A DNA stretch of 64,000 nt, from NCBI GenBank assembly GCA_020137815.1, contig CM035353.1, positions 8,091,298 to 8,155,297 on the forward strand. Direction: 5' to 3'. The DNA is from Hormiphora californensis (taxonomy: Eukaryota > Ctenophora > Tentaculata > Cydippida > Pleurobrachiidae). Below, one piece after another: positions 13,801-26,747 of the stretch; positions within the stretch are counted from its first letter, which is position 1, and the number at the start of each line of letters is the position of its first letter. The notes beneath the pieces are model-generated. The model worked only from the letters and a program-made list of their open reading frames with translations. It ran no database searches and had not been told where the DNA came from. The position numbers were made by a program, and so were the translations under genes.

Positions 13801-16800
13801 CTACACCTGGGGTTAAAGGGGCTGTACCTACACCTGAATTAAAGTGGCTGTACCTTCACTGAGATTGAATGGCTGTACCTACACCGGGAGTTGAAGTGGC
13901 TGTCCTACCCTGGATTGAAGTGGCTGTACCAACACCTAAATTGAAGGGTACCTACACCTGAATTGAAGTGGCTGTACCTACACCTGAGGGGAAGTGGCTG
14001 TATTTACACCTGAGGTTGAAGGTGGATGTACTTACCTGAGGTGAAGTGGCGTCCTACACTGAGATGAAGTGCTGTACCTACACCTGGGGTTGAAGTGCTG
14101 TACCTACACCTAAAATTTGGGAAGTGGCTGTACCTACACCTGGGGTTTGAGGTGGCGTAGCTACACCTGAGCTTGAAGTGGCTGTAGCTACACCTGAGAA
14201 TTGAAGTGGCTGTACCTACACCCTGAGATTGAAGGGGCTGTACCTACACCTGAGATTGAAGTGGCTACACCTGAGATTGAAGTGGTGTACCTACACCTGA
14301 GGTTGAAGTGGCTGTAGCTACACCTGAGATGAAGTGCTGTACCTACACCTGAGATTGAAGTGGCTGTACCTACACCTGAGATTGAAGTGGCTGTACCTAC
14401 ACCTGAGATTGAAGTGGCTGTACCTACACCTGAGATTGAAGTGGCTATACCTACACCTGAGATTGAAGTGGCTTACACCTGAGATTGAAGTGGCTGTACC
14501 TACACCTGAGGTTGAAGTGGCTGTAGCTACACCTGAGATTGAAGTGGCTGTACCTACACCCTGAGATTGAAAGTGGCTGTACCTACACCTGAGATTGAAG
14601 TGGCTTGTACCTACACCTGAGATTGAAGTGGCTGTACCTACACCGTGAGATTGAAGTGGCTGTACCTACACCTGAGGTTGAAGTGGCTGTACCTACACCT
14701 GAGATTGAAGTGGCTGTACCTACACCTGAGATTGAAGTGGCTGTACCTACACTGAGAGTTGAAGTGGCTGTACCTACACCTGAGATTGAAAGTGGCTGTA
14801 CCTACACCTGAGATTGAAGTAGGCTGTACCTACACCTGAGATTGAAGTGGCTGTACCTACACCTGAGATTGAAGTGGCTGTACCTACACCTGAGATTGAA
14901 GTGGCTGTAGCTACACCTGAGATTGAAGTGGCTGTACCTACACCTGAGATTGAAGTGGCTGTACCTACACCTGAGATTGAAGTGCTGTATCTACACCTGA
15001 GATTGAAGTGGCTGTACCTACACCTGAGATTGAAGTGGCTGTACCTACACCTGAGATTGAAGTGGCTGTAACCTACACCTGAGATTGAAGTGGCTGTACC
15101 TACACCTGAGATTGAAGTGGCTGTACCTACACCTGAGATTGAAGTGGCTGTACCTACACCTGAGATTGAAGTGGCTGTACCTACACCTGAGATTGAAGTG
15201 GGCTGTACCTACACCTGAGGATTTGAAGTGGCTACACCTGAGATTGAAGTGGCTGTACCTACACCTGAGGTTGAAGTGGCTGTAGCTACACCTGAGATTG
15301 AAGTGGCTGTACCAACACCTGAGATTGAAGTGGCCGTGCCTACACCTGAGATTGAAGTGGCCGTGCCTACACCTGAGATTGAAGTGGCTGTACCTACACC
15401 TGAGATTGAAGTGGCTGTAGCTACACCTGAGATTGAAGTGGCTGTACCTACACCTGAGATTGAAGTGGCTGTACCTACACCTGAGATTGAAGTGGCTGTA
15501 TCTACACCTGAGATTGAAGTGGCTGTACCTACACCTGAGATTGAAGTGGCTGTACCTACACCTGAGATTGAAGTGGCTGTACCTACACCTGAGGTTGAAA
15601 TGGCTGTACCTACACCGGAGATTGAAGTGGCTGTACCAACACCTGAGATTGAAGTGGCCGTGCCTACACCTGAGATTGAAGTGGCCGTGCCTACACCTGA
15701 GATTGAAGTGGCTGTACCTACACCTGAGATTGAAGTGGCTGTACCTACACCTGAGATTGAAGTGGCTGTAGCTACACCTGAGATTGAAGTGGCTGTACCT
15801 ACACCTGAGATTGAAGTGGCTGTACCTACACCTGAGATTGAAGTGGCTGTACCTACACCTGAGATTGAAGTGGCTGTACCTACACCTGATATTGAAGTGG
15901 CTGTAGCTACACCTGAGATTGAAGTGGCTGTAGCTACACCTGAGATTGAAGTGGCTGTACCTACACCTGAGATTGAAGTGGCTATACCTACACCTGAGAT
16001 TGAAGTGGCTACACCTGAGATTGAAGTGGCTGTACCTACACCTGAGGTTGAAGTGGCTGTAGCTACACCTGAGATTGAAGTGCCTGTACCTACACCTGAG
16101 ATTGAAGTACCTACACCTGAGATTGAAGTGGCTGTACCTACACCTGAGATTGAAGTGGCTGTACCTACACCTGAGATTGAAGTGGCTATACCTACACCTG
16201 AGATTGAAGTGGCTACACCTGAGATTGAAGTGGCTGTACCTACACCTGAGGTTGAAGTGGCTGTAGCTACACCTGAGATTGAAGTGGCTGTACCTACACC
16301 TGAGATTGAAGTGGCTGTACCTACACCTGAGATTGAAGTGGCTGTACCTACACCTGAGATTGAAGTGGCTGTACCTACACCTGAGATTGAAGTGGCTGTA
16401 CCTACACCTGAGGTTGAAGTGGCTGTACCTACACCTGAGATTGAAGTGGCTGTACCTACACCTGAGATTGAAGTGGCTGTACCTACACCTGAGGTTGAAG
16501 TGGCTGTACCTACACCTGAGATTGAAATGGCTGTACCTACACCTGAGATTGAATTAGCTGTACCTACACCTGAGATTGAAGTGGCTGTACCTACACCCGA
16601 GATTGAAGTGGCTGTACCTACACCTGAGATTGAAGTGGCTGTAGCTACACCTGAGATTGAAGTGGCTGTACCTACACCTGAGATTGAAGTGGCTGTACCT
16701 ACACCTGAGATTGAAGTGGCTGTACCTACACCTGAGATTGAAGTGGCTGTACCTACACCTGAGATTGAAGTGGCTGTACCTACACCTGAGATTGAAGTGG

Positions 16801-19800
16801 CTGTACCTACACCTGAGATTGAAGTGGCTGTACCTACACCTGAGATTGAAGTGGCTGTACCTACACCTGAGATTGAAGTGGCTGTACCTACACCTGAGAT
16901 TGAAGTGGCTGTACCTACACCTGAGATTGAAGTGGCTATACCTACACCTGAGATTGAAGTGGCTACACCTGAGATTGAAGTGGCTGTACCTACACCTGAG
17001 GTTGAAGTGGCTGTAGCTACACCTGAGATTGAAGTGGCTGTACCAACACCTGAGATTGAAGTGGCCGTGCCTACACCTGAGATTGAAGTGGCCGTGCCTA
17101 CACCTGAGATTGAAGTGGCTGTACCTACACCTGAGATTGAAGTGGCTGTAGCTACACCTGAGATTGAAGTGGCTGTACCTACACCTGAGATTGAAGTGGC
17201 TGTACCTACACCTGAGATTGAAGTGGCTGTATCTACACCTGAGATTGAAGTGGCTGTACCTACACCTGAGATTGAAGTGGCTGTACCTACACCTGAGATT
17301 GAAGTGGCTGTACCTACACCTGAGGTTGAAATGGCTGTACCTACACCGGAGATTGAAGTGGCTGTACCAACACCTGAGATTGAAGTGGCCGTGCCTACAC
17401 CTGAGATTGAAGTGGCCGTGCCTACACCTGAGATTGAAGTGGCTGTACCTACACCTGAGATTGAAGTGGCTGTACCTACACCTGAGATTGAAGTGGCTGT
17501 AGCTACACCTGAGATTGAAGTGGCTGTACCTACACCTGAGATTGAAGTGGCTGTACCTACACCTGAGATTGAAGTGGCTGTACCTACACCTGAGATTGAA
17601 GTGGCTGTACCTACACCTGATATTGAAGTGGCTGTAGCTACACCTGAGATTGAAGTGGCTGTAGCTACACCTGAGATTGAAGTGGCTGTACCTACACCTG
17701 AGATTGAAGTGGCTATACCTACACCTGAGATTGAAGTGGCTACACCTGAGATTGAAGTGGCTGTACCTACACCTGAGGTTGAAGTGGCTGTAGCTACACC
17801 TGAGATTGAAGTGCCTGTACCTACACCTGAGATTGAAGTACCTACACCTGAGATTGAAGTGGCTGTACCTACACCTGAGATTGAAGTGGCTGTACCTACA
17901 CCTGAGATTGAAGTGGCTATACCTACACCTGAGATTGAAGTGGCTACACCTGAGATTGAAGTGGCTGTACCTACACCTGAGGTTGAAGTGGCTGTAGCTA
18001 CACCTGAGATTGAAGTGGCTGTACCTACACCTGAGATTGAAGTGGCTGTACCTACACCTGAGATTGAAGTGGCTGTACCTACACCTGAGATTGAAGTGGC
18101 TGTACCTACACCTGAGATTGAAGTGGCTGTACCTACACCTGAGGTTGAAGTGGCTGTACCTACACCTGAGATTGAAGTGGCTGTACCTACACCTGAGATT
18201 GAAGTGGCTGTACCTACACCTGAGGTTGAAGTGGCTGTACCTACACCTGAGATTGAAATGGCTGTACCTACACCTGAGATTGAATTAGCTGTACCTACAC
18301 CTGAGATTGAAGTGGCTGTACCTACACCCGAGATTGAAGTGGCTGTACCTACACCTGAGATTGAAGTGGCTGTAGCTACACCTGAGATTGAAGTGGCTGT
18401 ACCTACACCTGAGGTTGAAGTGGCTGTACCTACACCTGAGATTGAAGTGGCTGTACCTACACCTGAGATTGAAGTGGCTGTACCTACACCTGAGATTGAA
18501 GTGGCTGTACCTACACCTGAGATTGAAGTGGCTGTACCTACACCTGAGATTGAAGTGGCTGTACCTACACCTGAGATTGAAGTGGCTGTACCTACACCTG
18601 AGATTGAAGTGGTTGTACCTACACCTGAGATTGAAGTGGCTGTACCTACACCTGAGGTTGAAGTGGCTGTACCTACACCTGAGATTGAAGTGGCTGTACT
18701 ACACTGAGATTGAAGTGGCTGTACCTACACCTGAGGATTGAAGTGGCTGTACCTACACCTGAGATTGAAGTGGCTGTACCTACACCTGAGATTGAAGTGG
18801 CTGTACCTACACCTGAGATTGAAGTGGCTGTACCTACACCTGAGATTGAAGTGGCTGTACCTACACCTGAGATTGAAGTGGCTGTACCTACACCTGAGAT
18901 TGAAGTGGCTGTACCTACACCTGAGATTGAAGTGGCTGTACCTACACCTGAGATTGAAGTGGCTGTACCTACACCTGAGATTGAAGTGGCTGTACCTACA
19001 CCTGAGATTGAAGTGGCTGTACCTACACCTGAGATTGAAGTGGCTGTACCTACACCTGAGATTGAAGTGGCTGTACCTACACCTGAGATTGAAGTGGCTG
19101 TACCTACACCTGAGATTGAAGTGGCGTAGCCTACACCTGAGATTGAAGTGGCTGTACCTACACCTGAGATTGAAGTGGCTGTACCTACACCTGAGATTGA
19201 AGTGGCTGTACCTACACCTGAGGTTGAAGTGGCTGTAGCTACACCTGAGATTTGAAGTGGCTGTACCTACTACCATGAGATTGAAGTGGCTGTACCTACA
19301 CCTGAGATTGAAGTGGCTGTTATCCTACACCTGAGATTGAAGTGCTGTACCTACACCTGAGATTGAAGTGGTGTCCCTACACCTGAGATTGAAGTGGCTG
19401 TACCTACACCTGAGGTTGAAGTGGCTGTACCTACACCTGAGATTGAAGTGGCTGTACCCTACACCTGAGATTGAAGTGGCTGTACCTACACCTGAAGATG
19501 AAGTGGCCTGTACCTACACCTGAGATTGAAGTGGCTGTACCTACACCTGAGATTGAAGTGCTGCTAACCTAACACCTGAGGTTTGAAGTGGCTGTACCTA
19601 CACCTGAGATTGAAGTGGCTGCTACCTACACCTGAGATTGAAGGGCTGTACCTACACCTGAGTGAAGTGGCTGTACACTACAACCTGAGTTGAATGGCGT
19701 CCTACCCCTAAATTTGAAGTGCTGCCCTACACCTGAGATTGAAGTGGCTGTCCCACACCTAGATTGAAGTGGCTGACCTACCCCTAGATTGAAGTGGCTG

Positions 19801-22800
19801 TACCTCCCCGAGATTGAAGTGGCTGTACCTACACCTGAGATTGAAGTGGCTGTACCTACACCTAGATTAAATTTTGGGGTTGTACCACCCTGAGATTAAG
19901 TGGCTGTACCACACCGAGGTTGAAGGGGCTTTTCCACCCGGTTAAAAGTGGCTGTCCACAACAAATTTGAATTTGGGGGGCCTCCCTAGTTAATGGCGTC
20001 TACACCTGAGTTTGAAGTGGCTGTACCTACCCCTGAGTTGAAGGGGCTGTACCTACACCTAGATTGAAGGGCGACCTACCCTGGATTGAATGCTGTCTTT
20101 ACACCTGAGTTTGAAGTGGTGATACCCCAGATTGAAGGGCGTCCCTACACCCCGAATTGAAGGGTGACCTACACCTGAATTAAAGTGGCTGTACATACAC
20201 CTAGATTTGAAGTGGCTGTAGCTACACTGAAGATTGAAGTGGCTGACCTACACATGAGATTGAAGTGGCTGTACCTACTACACCTAGATTGAAGTGGCTG
20301 TAACCTAACCTGAGATGAAGTGGCTGTAGCTACACCTGAGTTGAATTAGCTTGTACCTACACCTGAGATTGATGTGGCTGTACTACACCTGAGGATTGAA
20401 GTGGGGCTGTACCTACACCTGAGATTGATGTGGCTGTACCTACACCTGAGATTGAAGTGGCTGTACCTACACCTGAGATTGAAGTGGCTGTACCTACACC
20501 TGAGATTGAAGTGGCTGTACCTACACCTGAGATTGAAGTGGCTGTACCTACACCTGAGATTGAAGTGGCTGTACCTACACCTGAGATTGAAGTGGCTATA
20601 CCTACACCTGAGATTGAAGTGGCTGTAGCTACACCTGAGATTGAATTAGCTGTACCTACACCTGAGATTGAAGTGGCTGTACCTGCACCTGAGATTGACG
20701 TGGCTGTACCTACACCTGAGATTGAAATGGCTGTACCTACACCTGAGATTGAAGTGGCTACACCTACACCTGAGATTGAAGTGGCTGTACCTACACCTGA
20801 GATTGAAGTGGCTGTACCTACACCTGAGATTGAAGTGGCTGTACCTACACCTGAGATTGAAGTGGCTGTACCTACACCTGAGATTGAAGTGGCTGTACCT
20901 ACACCTGAGGTTGAAGTGGCTGTACCTACACCTGAGGTTGAAGTGGCTGTACCTACACCTGAGATTGAAGTGGCTGTACCTACACCTGAGATTGAAGTGG
21001 CTGTACCTACACCTGAGATTGAAGTGGCTGTAGCGACACCTGAGATTGAAGTGGCTGTACCTACACCTGAGATTGAAGTACCTACACCTGAGATTGAAGT
21101 GGCTGTAGCTACACCTGAGATTGAATTGGCTGTGCCTACACCTGAGATTGAAGTGGCTGTAGCTACACCTGAGATTGAAGTGGCTGTACCTACACCTGAG
21201 ATTGAAGTGGCTGTACCTACAACTGAGATTGAAGTGGCTGTAGCTACACCTGAGATTGAAGTGGCTGTACCTACAGCTGAGATTGAAGTGGCTGTACCTA
21301 CACCTGAGATTGAAGTGGCTGTGCCTACACATGAGATTGAAGTGGCTGTACCTACACCTGAGATTGAAGTGGCTGTACCTACACCAGAGGTTGAAGTGGC
21401 TGTACCTACACCTGAGATTGAAGTGGCTGTACCTACACCTGAGGTTGAAGTGGCTGTACCTACACCTGAGATTGAAGTGGCTGTACCTACACCTGAGGTT
21501 GAAGTAGCTGTACCTACACCTGAGATTAAAGTGGCTGTACCTACACCTGAAATTGAAGTAGCTGTACCTACACCTGAGGTTGAAGTGGCTGTACCTACAC
21601 CTGAGATTGAAGTGGCTGTACCTACACCTGAGATTGAAGTGGCTGTACCTACACCTGAGATTGAAGTAGCTGTACCTACACCTGAGATTGAAGTACCTTC
21701 ACCTGAGGTTGAAGTGGCCGAGCCTTTAGTTGAGGCTGAAGAACCTGAATTACAGTTAGCCCTTGAGTCGCCTGATGTTGACTCTCGACCTAGATCTGTT
21801 AGTGTTGGTGTCCAGACTCCCGAACCTGGAAAGAATCTCTTTGATTTCGACGATGAAGTTGTCGAAGTACCTGACCTTGTCCTGGAAGAGAAGGCTGAAG
21901 TGGAAGCTAAACTTGATATCGAAACACCCGAAGTTGTGGATGTTATACCTGAAGTGAAAGCAGAAGTTGATCCTGTGGAAGTAGAGATAGAAGTTCCAGA
22001 TGTTGTCGCTGATCTAGAGACGGAAGCTGCGATTGAAATACCGTTTGTTGAGCCCGAGGTACCAGAACCAGAGCCTGAGATAGAGGTACCAGAACTCAAG
22101 ATAGAATCAGAGATAGAGGTACCAGAACCAGAACCTGAGATAGAGGTACCAGAACCCAGGATAGAGCCTGAGTTAGAGGTACCAGAACCCAGGATAGAGC
22201 CTGAGTTAGAGGTACCAGAGCCAAGGATAGAGCCTGAGATAGAGGTACCAGAACCCAGGATAGAGCCTGAGTTAGAAGTACCAGAACCAGAACTTGAGTT
22301 AGAAGTTCCAGAGCCCAAGATAGAGCCTGAGTTAGAAGTACCAGAACCCAGGATAGAAACAGAGGTTCATATTGCAGCTCCAGAGTTTACATCAGATACC
22401 GAGGATGATATGCCAGAGATCCCAATAATTGATCAGATCAGGGCTGACGTGGCACAGCTTCCACCGGTAGAGTTTGATGCCCATTCAGTCCACTCTAGCA
22501 GCCATAATGAGTCAAAGCGGCCCTCATCTACCTCCTCCAGCTCCTCTAGTGATCACCAACTAAAGGTGGCAGTAGACCTTGATGGGGAGGAGGATCTAAC
22601 AAGAGGAGGCAGTAGTGTCTGTACCTCAGGGGGCGATGAGATAACTTCAGATATAGTGGATGCCAGGTTCATCTCACTCAATAGCTCTCTCTCCTACTGG
22701 GATGAACAGTACAACAAGTCGGTAAACAACTTCCGGAAACTTCATAATCCCCTACCTATAACGTGGCTAATGATAAAGCTGGGTACTGAGAAGTGTTGTG

Positions 22801-23232
22801 ATACCTATGAGAATGAGCCTCATATCAGCCCATTTCAAGATAGTCGCCTCAGGGGAACAGGTTCTGTTCGACAACCTTCCCATCCCAGAGGGGTCCCTAA
22901 AACGTGGATTAACCCTGAAGAAGTCTAAAAAGAAGAAAGAGATGGACCCCTCTGTTGGCACAGCTGCCCAACACCCTGAGCATGAAGCGAGCAGCAGGAG
23001 GCCAAGGTGCCAAGAAGGTGTTGTTAAAACAGAAGGAGGTGTGTAACTAGGGCTATAGAGATGTATACAGGATGTAGCACAGAGCTACGAGAACTATAGG
23101 AATGTGTATATGGCCATGCTGGAGGATTACCCCTCAGAGGTCGGGAACGGAGGCAGGATGGGGGAGATACAGGAGCAGGTTATGATGGGCAACATGGTCC
23201 TAACTGGACTCTGTTCACCAGAATCAGACTGA
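4808..23232 (+). CDS. Calponin-homology protein with giant PEVK-like repeat region
   Basis: Unnamed; likely an actin-binding protein with a very long flexible tether. Exons: 4808-4936, about 5112-5290, 5419-5571, 5676-5708, 5980-6107, 8813-8907, 8989-9054, 9259-22782, 22853-23038, 23071-23232 (TGA). Exons 1-3 form a CH domain of the filamin/alpha-actinin CH2 type: TTDWNDGTALCALVD, then AAYKFLGIPQLVEPEDF, then SMYITCF. The first CH helix and start codon lie in unseen 5' exons. The 13.5-kb exon holds acidic sequence, then 7-, 9- and 11-residue Pro/Glu/Val repeats, then a Ser-rich stretch. The last exons give a Lys-rich, probably helical C-terminus. Problems: no phase-compatible donor was found for exon 2, the array is broken by indels, and exon 22853-23038 needs a 1-nt shift near 22,960-22,980. 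These breaks look like sequence error. Confidence 0.72.
6108..8812. other. Long intron or non-coding stretch in the calponin-homology gene
   Basis: No supported exon. It contains a short tandem array of TGACTCATGTGACA-type units (about 6,184-6,242), a C13-like homopolymer near 7,180, three copies of a 21-bp unit TTGTCCTGGAAACCTGAG (8,109-8,170), a G/A-rich tract (8,300-8,370), and three copies of CCCTGCAGGCCTCTG just before the exon at 8,813. That last repeat duplicates a possible splice acceptor. Confidence 0.6.
9612..10295 (+). repeat. 21-bp coding tandem repeat (PEVAVET)
   Basis: About 32 copies of CCTGAGGTTGCTGTGGAAACA, encoding the 7-residue unit PEVAVET, with scattered substitutions (ATG, GTT, AAG variants) that keep the frame. 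It is the first of three arrays in the large exon. Confidence 0.95.
12745..13220. other. Indel-shredded tract of the 27-bp array (1)
   Basis: The 27-bp unit is recognisable but carries many one-base deletions and homopolymer changes, such as GGTTTAATTTGG and CCCCTTT runs. Flanking units are near-perfect. This pattern is typical of an unpolished long-read consensus rather than evolutionary decay. Confidence 0.7.
13740..14335. other. Indel-shredded tract of the 27-bp array (2)
   Basis: Same pattern: units lose or gain single bases (GTGCTGTCCCTACCCC, GGGGAAGTGG) between homogeneous blocks. Milder irregularities continue to about 15,230. Confidence 0.7.
15231..18404 (+). repeat. Higher-order duplication with 1,731-bp offset inside the array
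   Basis: Variant units (CCAACACCT, GTGGCCGTGCC, GATATTGAAG, GAATTAGCT, GAAGTGCCTGTACC) occur in the same order at positions differing by exactly 1,731 bp: 15,231 matches 16,962, 16,075 matches 17,806, and 16,279 matches 18,010. Identity runs about 1.44 kb, then breaks at about 16,673/18,404, where one copy has GAGATT and the other GAGGTT. Confidence 0.85.
19240..20400. other. Indel-shredded tract of the 27-bp array (3)
   Basis: The longest degraded tract. Units break into fragments such as TTTTGGGGTTGTACC and AAATTTGAATTTGGGG between clean blocks (18,740-19,130 and 20,430 onward). Coding continuity cannot be followed here. Confidence 0.7.
22040..22370 (+). repeat. 33-bp coding tandem repeat (PEPRIEPELEV)
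   Basis: About nine imperfect 33-bp units encode an 11-residue PEPRIEPELEV-type motif, in the reading frame of the large exon and immediately before a Ser-rich segment. It is the third period in the same protein. Confidence 0.9.
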
Positions 23233-25415
<2,183 letters not shown>

Positions 25416-26258
25416 GGGGGGGGGGGGGGGGGGGGGGGGGACATGTTAATTTTGTTAACTTTGTTAATATTAACATCGAGAAAACAGGTGATTTATTAAC
25501 AAAATTAACAAAAAGTTAACAAACGTTAACAAATGCCATTTATGCCATCTAAATCCCCTTTAGCACGTATTTTTGGTATTTAACACTTGTTCTGTGAGCA
25601 AAGTTGGTCCATCTGCCCGATTTACATACCACCACTACCTCTTCTACGGCTTTTTTACAGCGATTAGTTCAATTGTGTAAATTTTAATAAGAACTAGCCA
25701 AACTAAACTGCAATTGAAGTCAAATGACCCTAATCCACATTTTCCAACCCTAAAAATTAAATAAGACTCGTGACATTACCTTAAAACGAAAAAAATCCCA
25801 AAAATCTATTTTTCTAAAAAACACAAGGATTTGTAGCGAAGCAAATTTCAATCTTTGACCAAAAAATTGATTTTGGAAAAATTGTATTCCTTTTTCCAAC
25901 AGAAACGTTGTATATCATCTTGTTAAGTCCAAAGAATCGATTACCAATGAAAAAATTACGTTAAAGTGAGATTTTAGACACTTAATTGAAATATTTGTAA
26001 CTTTTGGATTTTTATCGATTTTGAGCCAAAAAACCTGTATGTCGGACTTTGGTTATCGGAAAAGGCCATATTTGGGTAAATATGTGTTAGGTAAGTCATT
26101 AAACTATAAAATTAAACCAGTTAAAATCGTATTATCAACCAATAAGAACAGTCTTTTAGCATTTGTTAATTTTGTTAATTTTGTTAATTAACGTTAATTA
26201 ACAAAATCGAAAAAAGAGGTGATTTATTAACAATTAACATGTCCCCCCCCCCCCCCCC
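25416..26258. mobile_element. 843-bp MITE with G-run termini and 8-bp target duplication
   Basis: Ends are inverted: left GGGGG...ACATGTTAATTTTGTTAA, right the reverse complement TTAACATGTCCCCC. A GTGATTTATTAACAA word follows both ends. The flanks carry the direct repeat ATGTAAAC at 25,408-25,415 and 26,259-26,266. The interior is AT-rich with no coding frame. The 8-bp duplication suggests hAT-type mobilisation; the superfamily is an inference. Confidence 0.85.
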
Positions 26259-26266
26259 ATGTAAAC

Positions 26267-26747
26267 AGCTAAAACTGCCCTCGAATAGCTTTTTACCAAT
26301 AAACGTTTAGTTCAACAGTCATATCTCTGAGATAGAGACTGGTTACGCAACCAAGATCTCAATCTCATCAGGTAATACAGCTGAGATACGTCGCGGACCA
26401 GGGTTCAGAGCTTTACTTTACCCTTGTATAAATAATAGTTCTTTTCGCTTACTTGTCATGAGCCCTCCCACAAGCACTCAAACATTTTAATAAATATTAA
26501 TTGGTCCTGAATTACCAATGAGCATTTCTAGCATCTGCATAGGATCAGCAGTAAAAATGAATGATCAACATTCAACAGTTAAAAGAGTCTTTAACAATTC
26601 AAGCTCACTCTAACGACTCTTCTCTCCGCTACTATCACTAATTATAAATTACTTCTTGCTAGATCATACTCAATTGTCTCTCAAAACACCCTCATATAAA
26701 AGTTCATTGTTCATTGCACGGGGTCCTAATTAATTCCCCTCTCCTCC
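26267..26747. other. Gene-free AT-rich stretch, TRRAP 3' flank
   Basis: AT-rich DNA immediately downstream of the TRRAP stop codon (minus strand). It presumably contains the 3' UTR and polyadenylation region. No other feature recognised. Confidence 0.5.

Larger units (their letters stand above)
10405..21690 (+). repeat. 27-bp coding tandem repeat array (PEIEVAVPT), ~11 kb
   Basis: Roughly 400 units of 27 bp encode the 9-residue PEIEVAVPT motif with I/V, P/A and T/S variants. Shortened units (EVATPEIE) also keep a multiple of three. 10,720-11,980 is almost perfectly homogeneous. The unit lacks stops in several frames, so long open frames on both strands are by-products. Two 28-bp units at about 10,645 and 10,672 shift the frame; the bulk of the array then returns to the original frame (13,227-13,679, 15,228-18,707 and 20,430-22,782). 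Confidence 0.95.
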
